A stretch of 64,000 nucleotides of DNA from Pseudomonas fluorescens (GTDB lineage Bacteria; Pseudomonadota; Gammaproteobacteria; Pseudomonadales; Pseudomonadaceae), in assembly GCF_902497875.1 (NCBI RefSeq), contig NZ_CABVHY010000011.1:62001-126000 (forward strand). Direction: 5' to 3'. Below are positions 46,601-55,377 of this stretch, piece by piece; within the stretch, counting starts at the first letter, position 1, and every line of letters begins with the position of its first letter. The translations under genes and the position numbers were made by a program. The notes under the pieces are model-generated. The model was not told the origin of the DNA, searched no databases, and saw only the letters and a program-made list of their open reading frames with translations.

Positions 46601-46746
46601 TCGTTCCGGGTCGCACCGCCGAGGCCTTCAAATTCACCTCCGCTTTGCCGGTGCAGGTGCTCAAGGGCATGGCACCGATTCTTACACCGTATTTACAACC
46701 AGGGAGCAACACCTTGTGTGAGCCCGTTGAAGTATCGCGTCTATAA
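43621..46746 (+). CDS. Large bifunctional penicillin-binding protein (transglycosylase/transpeptidase)
   Basis: This 1041-residue protein has a membrane anchor (about 41-58). The GT51 glycosyltransferase motifs are divergent but present: IENRELL with Glu190 and GGSTLATQLEKY from 231. The transpeptidase domain has SxxK (S521-TAK), SLN in RESLNLPF and KTGT (K950). It should polymerise and cross-link peptidoglycan in the periplasm. It is clearly longer than ordinary class A proteins, with an unrecognised stretch between about 640 and 860. An internal ATG six codons in (MGALRQ) is an alternative start; neither has a strong ribosome site. It lies 30 bp after RAYT but probably has its own promoter. 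Confidence 0.85.
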   Translation: MDQLTMGALRQTDSSTTAVPTDNVDEAPLPKKPRIRRYWWRMFWLLLLITLIALGFAAAKEMRTSKLQARELSRFAASLSYSMQPGPSDSIFYPGTGPFDKRLGYSSLGEFLPRLIKRDYLIQSQTRFSEDLLDYSEKGFFVPYAEKIQAGLSITDCRAAPLYQYHYPQQLYSSFAAIPPLVVHSLLFIENRELLDPQQPLANPAVDWPRFGMAAWSQVAKLLHLPGQTAGGSTLATQLEKYRHSPDGLTVSGAEKIRQMISASVRAYQDGPQTLEARQNIVRDYLNSVPLSAVPGHGEVHGMAEGLRVWYGADFNQVNEHLASTANDPQSLAKRGLALREVLSLMIAQRRPSYYLTRGHNDLAQLTDSHIRLLAQNNVIDPALSAAALASKVTYRDWQQQPTIQPIETNKGISVARSRLAGLLNRPLYDLDRLDLSATSTLQGELQTQATQYLKRLADPAYAAEIGLIGERLLTPTSTTQVRYSFTLFELTPDGSRVRVQTDSTDQPFDINEGSKLELGSTAKLRVLTTYLQIIAELHERYAAQPAAVLKKTEIADQDRLTLWAVDYLIQNKDRSLPKMLAAALDRKYSASPGEAFFTGGGLHTFNNFRKEDNGRMPTLRDAIRESLNLPFIRLMRDLVRYTTYSGPNNSALLLKDDGQPRRQEYLARFADHEGTSFLLRFWKKYQKKDTQARLDTFLDGMRPTPIRLAAVHRYLLPDASQESFNSFVRSHLKGMKLNEKLTDERLERLYLSYGPGSYDLPDQGFIAKVHPLDLWMIGYLLNNPDAKFSQIVKASEFERQEVYSWLFKSRHKGARDSRIRTMLEIEAFLDIHQRWQKVGYPFDHLVPSLATAIGSSGDRPAALAELIGTILNDGVRMPTLRIDSLHFAAGTPYETRLINDPDKGKRVMPSEVAAAMREALSQVVDAGTAKRLAGSFKLPDGTPLAMGGKTGTGDNRIEAVGSGGRILSSKSINRTATFVFYIGDHHFGTLTAFVPGRTAEAFKFTSALPVQVLKGMAPILTPYLQPGSNTLCEPVEVSRL

Positions 46747-47011
46747 AATTTTTAGACGAAGCGGTATTTAAATATTGTTCCGACTCTAAGTGTCAGCGCT
46801 TTATAGGTACGCCTCATTATTTGCCCCTGATAGTCAGACGCTTGCTTTGAACGCCGCTCGACCACCAAGGTGGTAATTAATTACTATTGAATCCTTATTA
46901 TTAAAAGCTTTTCAAGAATATTCAGCCGACTCACAACAATTTTTTGGTTTTTTTATTACCCCCTTACTGAGTAAGCTGAGAGCTCCTAAAACTGCTTAAA
47001 GGAAATTTGCA

Positions 47012-50000
47012 GTGTCTGAATCTCAAGGAACCAGCCCCGCGCCATTCACGCCCTACGAAAAGGGCATCAATTTTGAAACCATCAAGAACGCCATTCCAAC
47101 GTGCCATATACAAGCCTCACCCGAAAGGCGGGCGGCACTGAAAGAAACAAAACCGGTGATTCCAGAATGGTACAACGCGGCTTCACAAGAGCAGAAAAAA
47201 CAGTTAAAAGAAAACAGCGAACTCCTTTGCAAAGCGCAAAACGAGCAAGACAAACTATTCAGCAAGTTAAAAAGCATCGAGAATTTCTCTAAAAATCTGC
47301 TGCTGCCAGAACTAAAAAAACTCGACAACAAACTTGATGCTGACGACACGTGGCTGCGACTTTATACTCCAAAGAACCTCGGTATATTTGGATTGAAAAG
47401 CGGCGCCTTCCAGGTCAAAACGCTCTCATTGCTAAACGCCGCCCTGCATAACTTTGAAGAGGCCGAAACTAAAGAAAACCTCTATGACGACAGCTCCCGA
47501 TTTATTACCAAACCGGACAACAATGGGCATTTCGAGCGTTTCTCGACCTCCGTCAAAATCGAGGAAGTGATACGTTTATGCCGAACGCTGGACATAGGCG
47601 GAAACTACCAGGAATACATAAAAAAATTTTTACGCCCCGACAGTTCGGTGGAGCAAGCGCTTCTGCACCATAGAGTTACCACTTATCAAAAAGAAGCGCT
47701 GAAAACGGCGTCGTACCTTGCCCTGTTAAAAAAAGACATCGATCAGGACGATTACAACCTCTTGATGAGAGTGGTCAGTGGCGAGCAAAACATCATGGAC
47801 GGTGAAAAGCCTTTGTCCTACAGGAGTCTGAGTGTCATGGGCCTGCGCTTGTCCGGATGCATGCTTTTCATGCCCTGCGTCAAGCACCACTATCACCAGG
47901 GATACCTGATCGCCTGGATTCCCGATGACCCTGAACATCCAATAAAAAAATATGCCTCTTTCGCCGATTTTCAACGAGAGCTGACCCGACAGTTCATGTC
48001 CCGCCCGGCAGGAAGCTCCGAGGAACACACCGATTACCAACGCTTTTTCAGTCGATTCGTTGCCCAACGAGACAAACCCTATTACTTCCAGCGCTTCACC
48101 GAAAAAGTTACGGATGGCCCGGAAGAATCTTTTACTAGCCAGTGGCGGCGTCATGAACTGGTGCGGCTTGCCGAAAGCCTGTTATTGCCCTCATCTATTG
48201 CGCCGGCTCCGGATCGTGGAACGAGGCAAGACCCCAGCGAGGCCCCTCACTTCTACATCATTGACATCAACATGCACGGAAAAGGGCAGTGGGAAGATTT
48301 CGACCTCTGGCCCGTGCTTCTCGACGACAAGCTGGATAAATTAATCAAGGATGCCCGGATCATCGCCGTTCCCACCGCCGATGAAGATGCCAAGACCCGA
48401 TCGAATCGATGGGCAAACTACCTGAACATCGGTTTCATCGCTGTCGGTGCATTGGCATTGGTCGTACCGGGGCTGGGTGAAGTCATGTTGGTCACCCTGG
48501 CAGGCCAGTTGTTATATGAGGTACTCGAGGGCGTTGTGGAGCTGAGTGAGGGCGACAAGGAAGCGGGTTGGGCGCACATCACCGATGTCATCGAAAACCT
48601 TGCGACAGCGGTCGCGCTGGCCCCGGTATTCCACTACACGGTTTCGCCTTTTATCGAAGGCCTGAAGTCCGTCAACTTACCCGGTGGCAAGACCAAATTA
48701 TGGAAACCTGATCTTGAACCTTACCAGTACAAAGGTACATTGCCGGAAAACGCTGTTGCGGATAAATCGGGACTGTACCAACACGATGGCAAAACGATTC
48801 TGTCGCTAGGACAAAAACGCTACGAGGTCAAAAAAAACCCGCAAACGAACAAACAGACCATCCAGCATCCCGTTCGACTTGACGCCTACGAACCCGAGCT
48901 CATCGATAACGGCGCCGGGACATACGTAATTGAAGGCGAAGAGCCAAGGGCCTGGGACGATGTGACGTTGATGCGTCGCCTCGGGCCGCTCGTCAAGGAC
49001 TATAGTGACCTCCAGTGTGAAGACATCCGCAAGATCAGTGGCACGGGTCGAGGTGAACTGCGCAGGATGTACGTCGAAAACGACCTGCCTCCCCCCTTGC
49101 TGGCCGACACTTTCAAGCGATTTTCTATCGATCAGGATATTCAGCGGTTCATTCATCAGATGAACAGTGATGAATCCAGGGTCTACGCAAAAGCCGATCC
49201 GAAAACCCAGCTCCACATCATGACCCGCTACGGCATGTGGCCGGATACCGTATCAATGCGAGTGATCGGCAGTCGGGCGCAGACGATTTGGGAATATGCC
49301 GCCCCGAACGTGCCGCCGAACAAAAAGCTGGTCGTACAGATCCATGATCAACAGATAAACAACGGAGAATTGCTGAAAACCGTTATGGAAACCCTGGACG
49401 CGAATGGCACGTCCATCATCCTCGACCAGGCGCCTGGTACTCCACGCGAACCTATTGAGGTGCGTACCAAAAAACTGCGCAAGCGCATTGTCAGCGTCGC
49501 CGAAAGCAAAAGAGTCGATCTTTTCAACGACGATTATGCCAGCCAGGAAGAGCTCGGCGATAAACCGACAGAACTGATCAAACGTCGTTATTCCGGCCTC
49601 CCCACGCAAGGGATTAAAAAACTGCTCACCAGCGCCAAACAGTCGGAACTGAAAATCATGACCGACGAAGACCGCCTGCCCTTGCGCCTGAAGAACACCG
49701 CCCGCGAACTGCAATTCGAGGCGCGCACAACCAGGGCCTATGAGGGCTTTTATCGGGACTCACTATTGACCCCCGATACCGAACGGCTGGCGCTCAACGC
49801 CTTGCGGATATATACCGATTCGCTGGCTGATCTGCGCATCGAAATCCGCGAGAACACCTACGACGGTAACCTGAGCGTCAGCGCTGGCCCGCAGGAGGCA
49901 TCCACAGTCAGGATATTGGTCAAGGACAAGCAACTCACGTACGAGGTGCGTGACAGCGAAAACAAAAAGCTGCATAAGGCCGACGACCTCTACCAGTCGA

Positions 50001-52138
50001 TCCTGCGAGCACTGCCTGATGACAAACGCGCAGCACTGGGCTACCAGGTTGGCGAAGGGGGGAAATTCAAGCAATGGCTCATGGTAAAAACCGAACCGCC
50101 TACCGAGCGCCGGACGATTCTTGCAGAACCGCCCATCCGCCGTACCCCTGATCGGGAAACACTCATCCTGCTACGTGGCCCCAGCCTTTCCAGAGCGGGA
50201 ATGTCTCTGGAAGAGAAAGTTCAGGATCTGTACCCCCATTTGAGCGAACGCGAGGTAAATACCTTCATTCAATCATTACGCGCCGAAGGCGAACCGCTTC
50301 AGGCAATCGATCGACTTGAACAGGAGCTCGACGAACTGCGCGTGACGCTCAACAAGTGGCGATACCAACAGCCTGAATTCTGGGGCCCTGATCCTCAAGG
50401 GTTTGTAAATGGCGGCGGACAACACATTGCCAATCAGCTCATAAAGTGTTTCGAAAGAAAGGCGAAAGTATTCGGCGAGCGCAGTACAACCCTCGAAGGT
50501 GGCTATGCACTGGACCTGTCAACCGAGTTCAGGCAGTACAACCTCGAACTCTGGTGGAAAAAACTACCGGAGATCAGCAAGTACCTCGACCAGATCAGTG
50601 TCCTCAATCTGGACAACACGGGTTTTACCGCAGACGCCACAGGCCTGTTGAAAAAATTCCCCCACTTGCGCCAACTGAGTGCACGTAACTGTGAACTGAC
50701 ACGCCTGCCCGAAGGCATCGGCAGGATGCGTCTGCTTGAAGTCCTGCGCCTGACCGATAACCGGATTCAGTTGACAGCCGCCGACGTTGAGCAACTAAGA
50801 AACCTGACCCGTCTGGAAACCCTGAGGCTGGATGACAACCCATTAGGGGCTCTTGTGAATGTCGCACGCATGCCTGGACTGAGCGTGTTGAGCTTAAGCA
50901 ATACCGGCATAAACACTTGGCCGTTGGGCATCTTTAGCAAACCCCGGCCTCGAGGGTTGTTTCTCGATTTGCAGCGCAATCCAATCTCCGAAATTCCCGA
51001 GGTTGTCCTTCGCTCGGATGATGCATTCATCGTGGCGCGCACTCGCCTCAGCGCGTCGGACCTCTCGGATGCGAACCGGGTAATTTACCAGGGCTACAGA
51101 AGGTCTGTCGGAATAAGCCCCGAGCAGATCTATGATCCCGTCAACCAATCCGCGATCGATAAATGGCGCATACCCGATGACTCTCAATGGTGGAGCAAAC
51201 CATCTGGACTAGAGGTCTTCAGGAAGGAAGCTTGGTCCGACCTGAGAGCCGAGCCTACCTCCGATGGTTTCTTTAAGGTACTCGACAAGCTGACAACCTC
51301 CGCTGATTACAAGGCCGGAGGTCAATCGCGCCAACAGCTGTCCGCACGAGTATGGCGAATGATCGATGCCATCGACCTCGATACCGCCTTGCGTGAGGAT
51401 CTGTTTACCATGGCCACCTCTCCCGCTACCTGCGCCGATGCAGGTGCCCAGCTCTTCAACACTATGGGAATCAAAGTACTCGCATCGGAGGCTTACTCTC
51501 TTTCGACCTCGGCCGCCTCCCTTGAGAAAAAGCTGGTAACCCTGGCAAAAGGCTCCGCGCGCCTGGAGCGGGTGAATGACATCGCACGTGCCGATCTCGA
51601 AGCTCGAGGGGGAACGCCTGATGAGGTTGAGGTGTACCTGGCCTACCAGACCGGGCTTGCTCAACGCCTGGATTTGCCCTGGCAGTCCGACCAAATGCTC
51701 TTCCAGGCAGTGTCAGGCGTTGAGAAAAGCAGCATCGATCAAGCCTTCGACACGATTATTTCGTTCGAGGAAGGCGACGGACTAGTGAATAAAATGATCG
51801 AGCAGCCGTTCTGGAACAAGTATTTGCTTGATACCCACCCTACCGAATTCAAGAACAATGCGCTGCTCTACGAGGGCAAGTCCGGACTGCTGGATGAATT
51901 GCGCCGGGCACAAAACGCCTGGGCAGATTCCAAAGATCTGCCGGAGGCGCAAAGAAACCCGCTGAAAGAGCAGTTGAAGGACCTGGCAGACAAACTTTCC
52001 GTCCCGCAAAGCGTGGTCTTCACGGATGAAGCAATGACCGAAGAGGTCTATGGACGGTTGTACAACGACCTTGGTTACGATGAGCAGGAGCTGAGCAGAA
52101 GGCTGACCCGTGCAGCATTGAAAAAAGCCGGGCTCTGA
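47012..52138 (+). CDS. LRR protein with C-terminal NEL-type E3 ubiquitin ligase domain, toxin/effector-like
   Basis: This is a 1708-residue protein starting at GTG 47012 (AAGGAAA upstream). The N-terminal half resembles the dermonecrotic-toxin-like DUF6543 region of large Pseudomonas effectors, with a hydrophobic stretch at about 470-530 that could enter membranes. Leucine-rich repeats cover about 1195-1335 (LRQLSARNCELTRLPEGIG, LEVLRLTDNRI, LETLRLDDNPLG). The C-terminus has the NEL catalytic motif PATCADAGAQLFNTMG, with C1474 as the thioester-forming cysteine of IpaH/SspH-type ligases. It probably ubiquitinates host proteins. No secretion genes are nearby and no Sec signal is visible. The upstream DNA is AT-rich, suggesting acquired DNA. 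Confidence 0.85.
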   Translation: MSESQGTSPAPFTPYEKGINFETIKNAIPTCHIQASPERRAALKETKPVIPEWYNAASQEQKKQLKENSELLCKAQNEQDKLFSKLKSIENFSKNLLLPELKKLDNKLDADDTWLRLYTPKNLGIFGLKSGAFQVKTLSLLNAALHNFEEAETKENLYDDSSRFITKPDNNGHFERFSTSVKIEEVIRLCRTLDIGGNYQEYIKKFLRPDSSVEQALLHHRVTTYQKEALKTASYLALLKKDIDQDDYNLLMRVVSGEQNIMDGEKPLSYRSLSVMGLRLSGCMLFMPCVKHHYHQGYLIAWIPDDPEHPIKKYASFADFQRELTRQFMSRPAGSSEEHTDYQRFFSRFVAQRDKPYYFQRFTEKVTDGPEESFTSQWRRHELVRLAESLLLPSSIAPAPDRGTRQDPSEAPHFYIIDINMHGKGQWEDFDLWPVLLDDKLDKLIKDARIIAVPTADEDAKTRSNRWANYLNIGFIAVGALALVVPGLGEVMLVTLAGQLLYEVLEGVVELSEGDKEAGWAHITDVIENLATAVALAPVFHYTVSPFIEGLKSVNLPGGKTKLWKPDLEPYQYKGTLPENAVADKSGLYQHDGKTILSLGQKRYEVKKNPQTNKQTIQHPVRLDAYEPELIDNGAGTYVIEGEEPRAWDDVTLMRRLGPLVKDYSDLQCEDIRKISGTGRGELRRMYVENDLPPPLLADTFKRFSIDQDIQRFIHQMNSDESRVYAKADPKTQLHIMTRYGMWPDTVSMRVIGSRAQTIWEYAAPNVPPNKKLVVQIHDQQINNGELLKTVMETLDANGTSIILDQAPGTPREPIEVRTKKLRKRIVSVAESKRVDLFNDDYASQEELGDKPTELIKRRYSGLPTQGIKKLLTSAKQSELKIMTDEDRLPLRLKNTARELQFEARTTRAYEGFYRDSLLTPDTERLALNALRIYTDSLADLRIEIRENTYDGNLSVSAGPQEASTVRILVKDKQLTYEVRDSENKKLHKADDLYQSILRALPDDKRAALGYQVGEGGKFKQWLMVKTEPPTERRTILAEPPIRRTPDRETLILLRGPSLSRAGMSLEEKVQDLYPHLSEREVNTFIQSLRAEGEPLQAIDRLEQELDELRVTLNKWRYQQPEFWGPDPQGFVNGGGQHIANQLIKCFERKAKVFGERSTTLEGGYALDLSTEFRQYNLELWWKKLPEISKYLDQISVLNLDNTGFTADATGLLKKFPHLRQLSARNCELTRLPEGIGRMRLLEVLRLTDNRIQLTAADVEQLRNLTRLETLRLDDNPLGALVNVARMPGLSVLSLSNTGINTWPLGIFSKPRPRGLFLDLQRNPISEIPEVVLRSDDAFIVARTRLSASDLSDANRVIYQGYRRSVGISPEQIYDPVNQSAIDKWRIPDDSQWWSKPSGLEVFRKEAWSDLRAEPTSDGFFKVLDKLTTSADYKAGGQSRQQLSARVWRMIDAIDLDTALREDLFTMATSPATCADAGAQLFNTMGIKVLASEAYSLSTSAASLEKKLVTLAKGSARLERVNDIARADLEARGGTPDEVEVYLAYQTGLAQRLDLPWQSDQMLFQAVSGVEKSSIDQAFDTIISFEEGDGLVNKMIEQPFWNKYLLDTHPTEFKNNALLYEGKSGLLDELRRAQNAWADSKDLPEAQRNPLKEQLKDLADKLSVPQSVVFTDEAMTEEVYGRLYNDLGYDEQELSRRLTRAALKKAGL

Positions 52139-52172
52139 GGGCCATGATGTACGCCTGATCACCATTTGAAAC

Positions 52173-52199
52173 GGCCCTGAGAACTGAACTCTCAGGGCC
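52173..52199. terminator. Hairpin between convergent toxin and fimbrial genes
   Basis: GGCCCTGAGA (52173-52182) pairs fully with TCTCAGGGCC (52190-52199) around a 7-nt loop. It sits in the 72-bp gap between converging stops. T runs are poor on both sides, so termination strength is uncertain. Confidence 0.6.
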
Positions 52200-52210
52200 T
52201 CAGGGCAGGG

Positions 52211-53473
52211 TTAAACTTCCGAATCCCAGATAACCGTGATATTCCCCGCGAACGCGCGACCTTTAGCGTTCTGTATCAGCCAACTGACATCCTTTTGGGG
52301 CACTTCAAAATGCAGCGTTCCCGGCGTGCGGTCTACTGAAAAGCCAGGCTGGAATGGCCCTGCTGCATCCCGGCCCAACAGGACACGACTAACCGGTTGC
52401 CCGTGGCTATCGGTCAAACCATTGGGCAGGCTGACGTAGACATTAACCAGCCCTCCATATCCTGACACTGGATCGGCTATCCCACAGCCTTCACTCAGGT
52501 CGTTCTGGCATTCCAGCTTCATTTTGAAGCGTGTCGAAGCCGAGATAGTGAACGTTTGATCCCTGAACAAGCGCACGGGTTTACGTCCTTGCTGCAACCA
52601 GGCTTGCCAGCCACCCTGGGGAATCAGTTCGATCCTGTGCCCTCCAGGTGGGATGTCGACCTTGAATATGTGTTGAACATGCAAGTTGAAATCGAGCGTG
52701 ATCAGCGCATCGTCGGGCAGCATGACGTCACCCATGTCGAAATCCTGACCGGGTCCTACGGTGTAACTGATAGCGCCTGAATAAAGGCCCGCCGACATGG
52801 TCAACGGGTTGGGTGTGCGAAGCTCATAAGAAAAATCCATATGATCATAAGAAATGCCCGGGATCAGATAACTCGATCGCTTGGAACAATGGTTTTCGAC
52901 CGGCGTTTTCCAGAAAAAACCATAATATTGGTGATGGTAGTAACCTACTCCGACGGACAAACAAGGCGCGGGGGCATTTACCCAGTCACTGAGGCCCCCA
53001 CCCCACAACTTACGGTGTGCTTCACCCGCGTTCTCGGCCCCACCAACAATATTTATCGCGGTGTCACTCAGGGTGTATTCACTACCGAAACCGGCGATGC
53101 GTATCTCGACCACTTCGTGCTCCCCGGTTGCCAGATTCCTGACAGTCAGCGCTCGCCAATTGGCGGGTACTTTGAACGTCGGCCCTTGTCGTTCGCCATG
53201 GTTGGGCTGTATGGCGGTCCTTGAAACAAAACGAATGGGCAGGCGAAGGCTGAAAACGTTGTCTCTCTTGCAGAGTTCAGGATACTTCGCGCAATACCCG
53301 CTCACCGGCGTCTGATTGACAAACTTGTTCTCCTGTGGATTTGCAGGATCAGGCTTGAATACGGCAGTAATTTCCTGAGTGACCGCCGCGACCGAACCTA
53401 CATATAAGCAACACATCAGCCCAGCACTCATTAAACCGACAATCTTTCTTCCATATTGCCGTATACACTTCAT
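52211..53473 (-). CDS. CS1-type fimbrial tip adhesin, copy 2
   Basis: This 420-residue secreted protein has a signal sequence (about 1-30, ending VGSVAA). The length and two-domain layout resemble CfaE/CooD tip adhesins: an N-terminal receptor-binding domain and a C-terminal pilin-like domain ending GNITVIWDSEV. It is a tandem paralogue of the gene at 53543-54799. By eye the last 165 residues differ at only about 13 positions, while residues about 140-230 diverge strongly. It is last in the fimbrial operon, 69 bp after its twin. The receptor is unknown. Confidence 0.78.
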   Translation of the reverse strand: MKCIRQYGRKIVGLMSAGLMCCLYVGSVAAVTQEITAVFKPDPANPQENKFVNQTPVSGYCAKYPELCKRDNVFSLRLPIRFVSRTAIQPNHGERQGPTFKVPANWRALTVRNLATGEHEVVEIRIAGFGSEYTLSDTAINIVGGAENAGEAHRKLWGGGLSDWVNAPAPCLSVGVGYYHHQYYGFFWKTPVENHCSKRSSYLIPGISYDHMDFSYELRTPNPLTMSAGLYSGAISYTVGPGQDFDMGDVMLPDDALITLDFNLHVQHIFKVDIPPGGHRIELIPQGGWQAWLQQGRKPVRLFRDQTFTISASTRFKMKLECQNDLSEGCGIADPVSGYGGLVNVYVSLPNGLTDSHGQPVSRVLLGRDAAGPFQPGFSVDRTPGTLHFEVPQKDVSWLIQNAKGRAFAGNITVIWDSEV

Positions 53474-53542
53474 ATAAAATCTCTTGCGTTAATGTGTTTA
53501 ACCCTCAAAACAGAAGTTTTCTAGCTTGACGGAAACGGGCTG

Positions 53543-54799
53543 TTAAACTTCCGAATCCCAGATAACCGTAATATTCCCCATAAACGCACGACCTTTAGCA
53601 TTCAGTATCAGCCAACTGACATCCTTTGGGGGCATTTCAAAGTGCAGCGTTCCCGGTGCGCGATCTACGTAAAAACCCGGTTGGAATGGCCCTGTTGCAT
53701 CCCGGCTTAACAGGACACGACTAACCGGTTGCCCGCTGCTATCGGTCAAACCATTGGGCAGGCTGACGTAGACATTGACCAGCCCTCCATATCCCGACAC
53801 TGGATCGGCTATCCCACAGCCTTCACTCAGGTCGATCTGGCATTCCAGGATCATCTTGAACCGCGATGAGGCTGATATATTGAATGTTTGATCCCGGAAC
53901 AAGCGAACGGGTTTGCGTCCTTGCTGCAGCCAGGCTTGCCAGCCGCCCTGGGGAATCAGTTCGATCCTGTGCCCTCCAGGCGGGATGTCGACCTTGAGCG
54001 TATGTTGAACATCCAGTTTGAAATCGAGGGTAATGACCGAGTCGTTCGGCAGCATCATATCGCCCATGTCAAAGTCCAGACCGGGCCCTACTTTGTAATT
54101 GAGCGTGCCGGTATAGGTGCCTGACGACATGCCCAAGGGGTTAGGCGTGCGAAGCTCGTAGGCAAAATCCAGGTAGGTGTAAGACATGCCCGGAATAAGA
54201 TATCTAGCTGGTTTTTCACAGCTACTCTCGATGGGTGTCTTCCAAAAGAACATGTATGTACTGTCGCCGTAGAAGCCTACACCACTGTAGAGACATGGCG
54301 CTGGCGCATAGACCCAACTTGACCCGCCCCATAGCTGCTGATGCCCCACGACGGCACTCGGAGCTCCCCCGACAAGATTGGCTGCCGTATCACTGAGTAC
54401 ATATTCAGAGCCTAAACCGACGATGCGTACTTCAACACTTTCTTCCTCATTAGTTGCCAGATTTCGCACTGACAACGCTCTCCAGCTTGCCGGTACTTTA
54501 AAGGTCGCCCCCTGACGTGGACCATGATTGGGCTGGATAGCGCTTCGGGCCTCAAATCGAATCGGCAGCCGAATGCTGAACATATTCTGGTTCCGGCATT
54601 CCCCCGGATAGCTCGCGCAATATCCACTTTCCGGCGTCTGATTGATGAAGGTGTTCTGGTGCGGTTTTGCAGGATCCGGCCTGAATACGGCACTGATTTC
54701 CTGCGTGACCGCCCCGACCGAGCCCAGGTACAACCCACTGGCTAACCAGACAATCGTAAAAGCGATTATCTTTTTTATATACTGCTGTATGAACTTCAT
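53543..54799 (-). CDS. CS1-type fimbrial tip adhesin, copy 1
   Basis: This 418-residue secreted protein has a signal sequence (about 1-30) and the same organisation as its downstream twin: VTQEISAVFRPDPAKP at the mature N-terminus, then a variable cysteine-containing region (PAPCLYSGVGFYG, PIESSCEKPARYL) and a conserved C-terminal pilin domain. Tip adhesins of this class start fibre assembly at the usher and bind the host surface. It follows the minor pilin gene by 56 bp in the same operon. An ATG with AGGAT-like sequence upstream is used. Confidence 0.78.
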   Translation of the reverse strand: MKFIQQYIKKIIAFTIVWLASGLYLGSVGAVTQEISAVFRPDPAKPHQNTFINQTPESGYCASYPGECRNQNMFSIRLPIRFEARSAIQPNHGPRQGATFKVPASWRALSVRNLATNEEESVEVRIVGLGSEYVLSDTAANLVGGAPSAVVGHQQLWGGSSWVYAPAPCLYSGVGFYGDSTYMFFWKTPIESSCEKPARYLIPGMSYTYLDFAYELRTPNPLGMSSGTYTGTLNYKVGPGLDFDMGDMMLPNDSVITLDFKLDVQHTLKVDIPPGGHRIELIPQGGWQAWLQQGRKPVRLFRDQTFNISASSRFKMILECQIDLSEGCGIADPVSGYGGLVNVYVSLPNGLTDSSGQPVSRVLLSRDATGPFQPGFYVDRAPGTLHFEMPPKDVSWLILNAKGRAFMGNITVIWDSEV

Positions 54800-54855
54800 C
54801 TAAATCCTCCGGGCACGATCATTCAGCGCCGTGAATCGTCTTGCGCGCAGAGAGC

Positions 54856-55344
54856 TCAGCCCTCGGGATTCTGGGCTTCAAACATCATATGAACAGTTCC
54901 GTAGTAACTACCTGGCAGATAACCTCCGGTCGGTATGAGCGCCGCAATCTCCAACATCACTTTGCGGCCCGACTTGGCATCCGTCGCCGAGACAACCGGT
55001 GCATTAACCAGCGTCAGTTTCATGTTGTTGAACATGACATTTAAATCAATCCTGTCTCTGCCGTTATAAATATAGGGTTCAGCCTCAAGGCGAGCCGAGA
55101 TTCCGCCGTTAGCATTTTTGACATCGAAATGTTTGCGCAACGGGCGCAGTTCGGAAGCCACCAGATCCCACGTCAGTTTTTGTTCACGCCCCATCCAGCC
55201 GGGGTCCGTGGGCAACACGTAGAACTCGTGGTTTGGAATAGTCACGGACACTTCGAAGGTTTCACGTTCTTGAGCCGCGAACGCAAAAGAACCGGCCCAT
55301 GAAACGCTGAGCAGTGAAACCGCGAAGATTAATTGTTTGAGCAT
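54856..55344 (-). CDS. CS1-type minor pilin
   Basis: This protein of about 162 residues has a signal peptide (cleavage likely after AFA). The mature part (FEVSVTIPNHEFYVLPTDPGW, DVKNANGGISARLEAEPYIY) parallels the major subunit (NISANIPSTVFHAQPTNPNF, DVQHTNGSVAAYVEGGPQPL), so it is a second pilin of the same fold. ATG 55344, with AGGTG 6 nt upstream, is preferred to a GTG at 55353. It lies between the chaperone and adhesin genes. It may connect tip and shaft. Confidence 0.8.
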   Translation of the reverse strand: MLKQLIFAVSLLSVSWAGSFAFAAQERETFEVSVTIPNHEFYVLPTDPGWMGREQKLTWDLVASELRPLRKHFDVKNANGGISARLEAEPYIYNGRDRIDLNVMFNNMKLTLVNAPVVSATDAKSGRKVMLEIAALIPTGGYLPGSYYGTVHMMFEAQNPEG

Positions 55345-55377
55345 GTTGATCACCTGTTGCGTTGCGCCTGCTCGCCG

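Noticed and set aside
47012..52138. Toxin immunity gene (polymorphic toxin system)
   Set aside because: No small gene follows in the same direction, and the NEL domain is directed at eukaryotic ubiquitin, so no immunity partner is expected.
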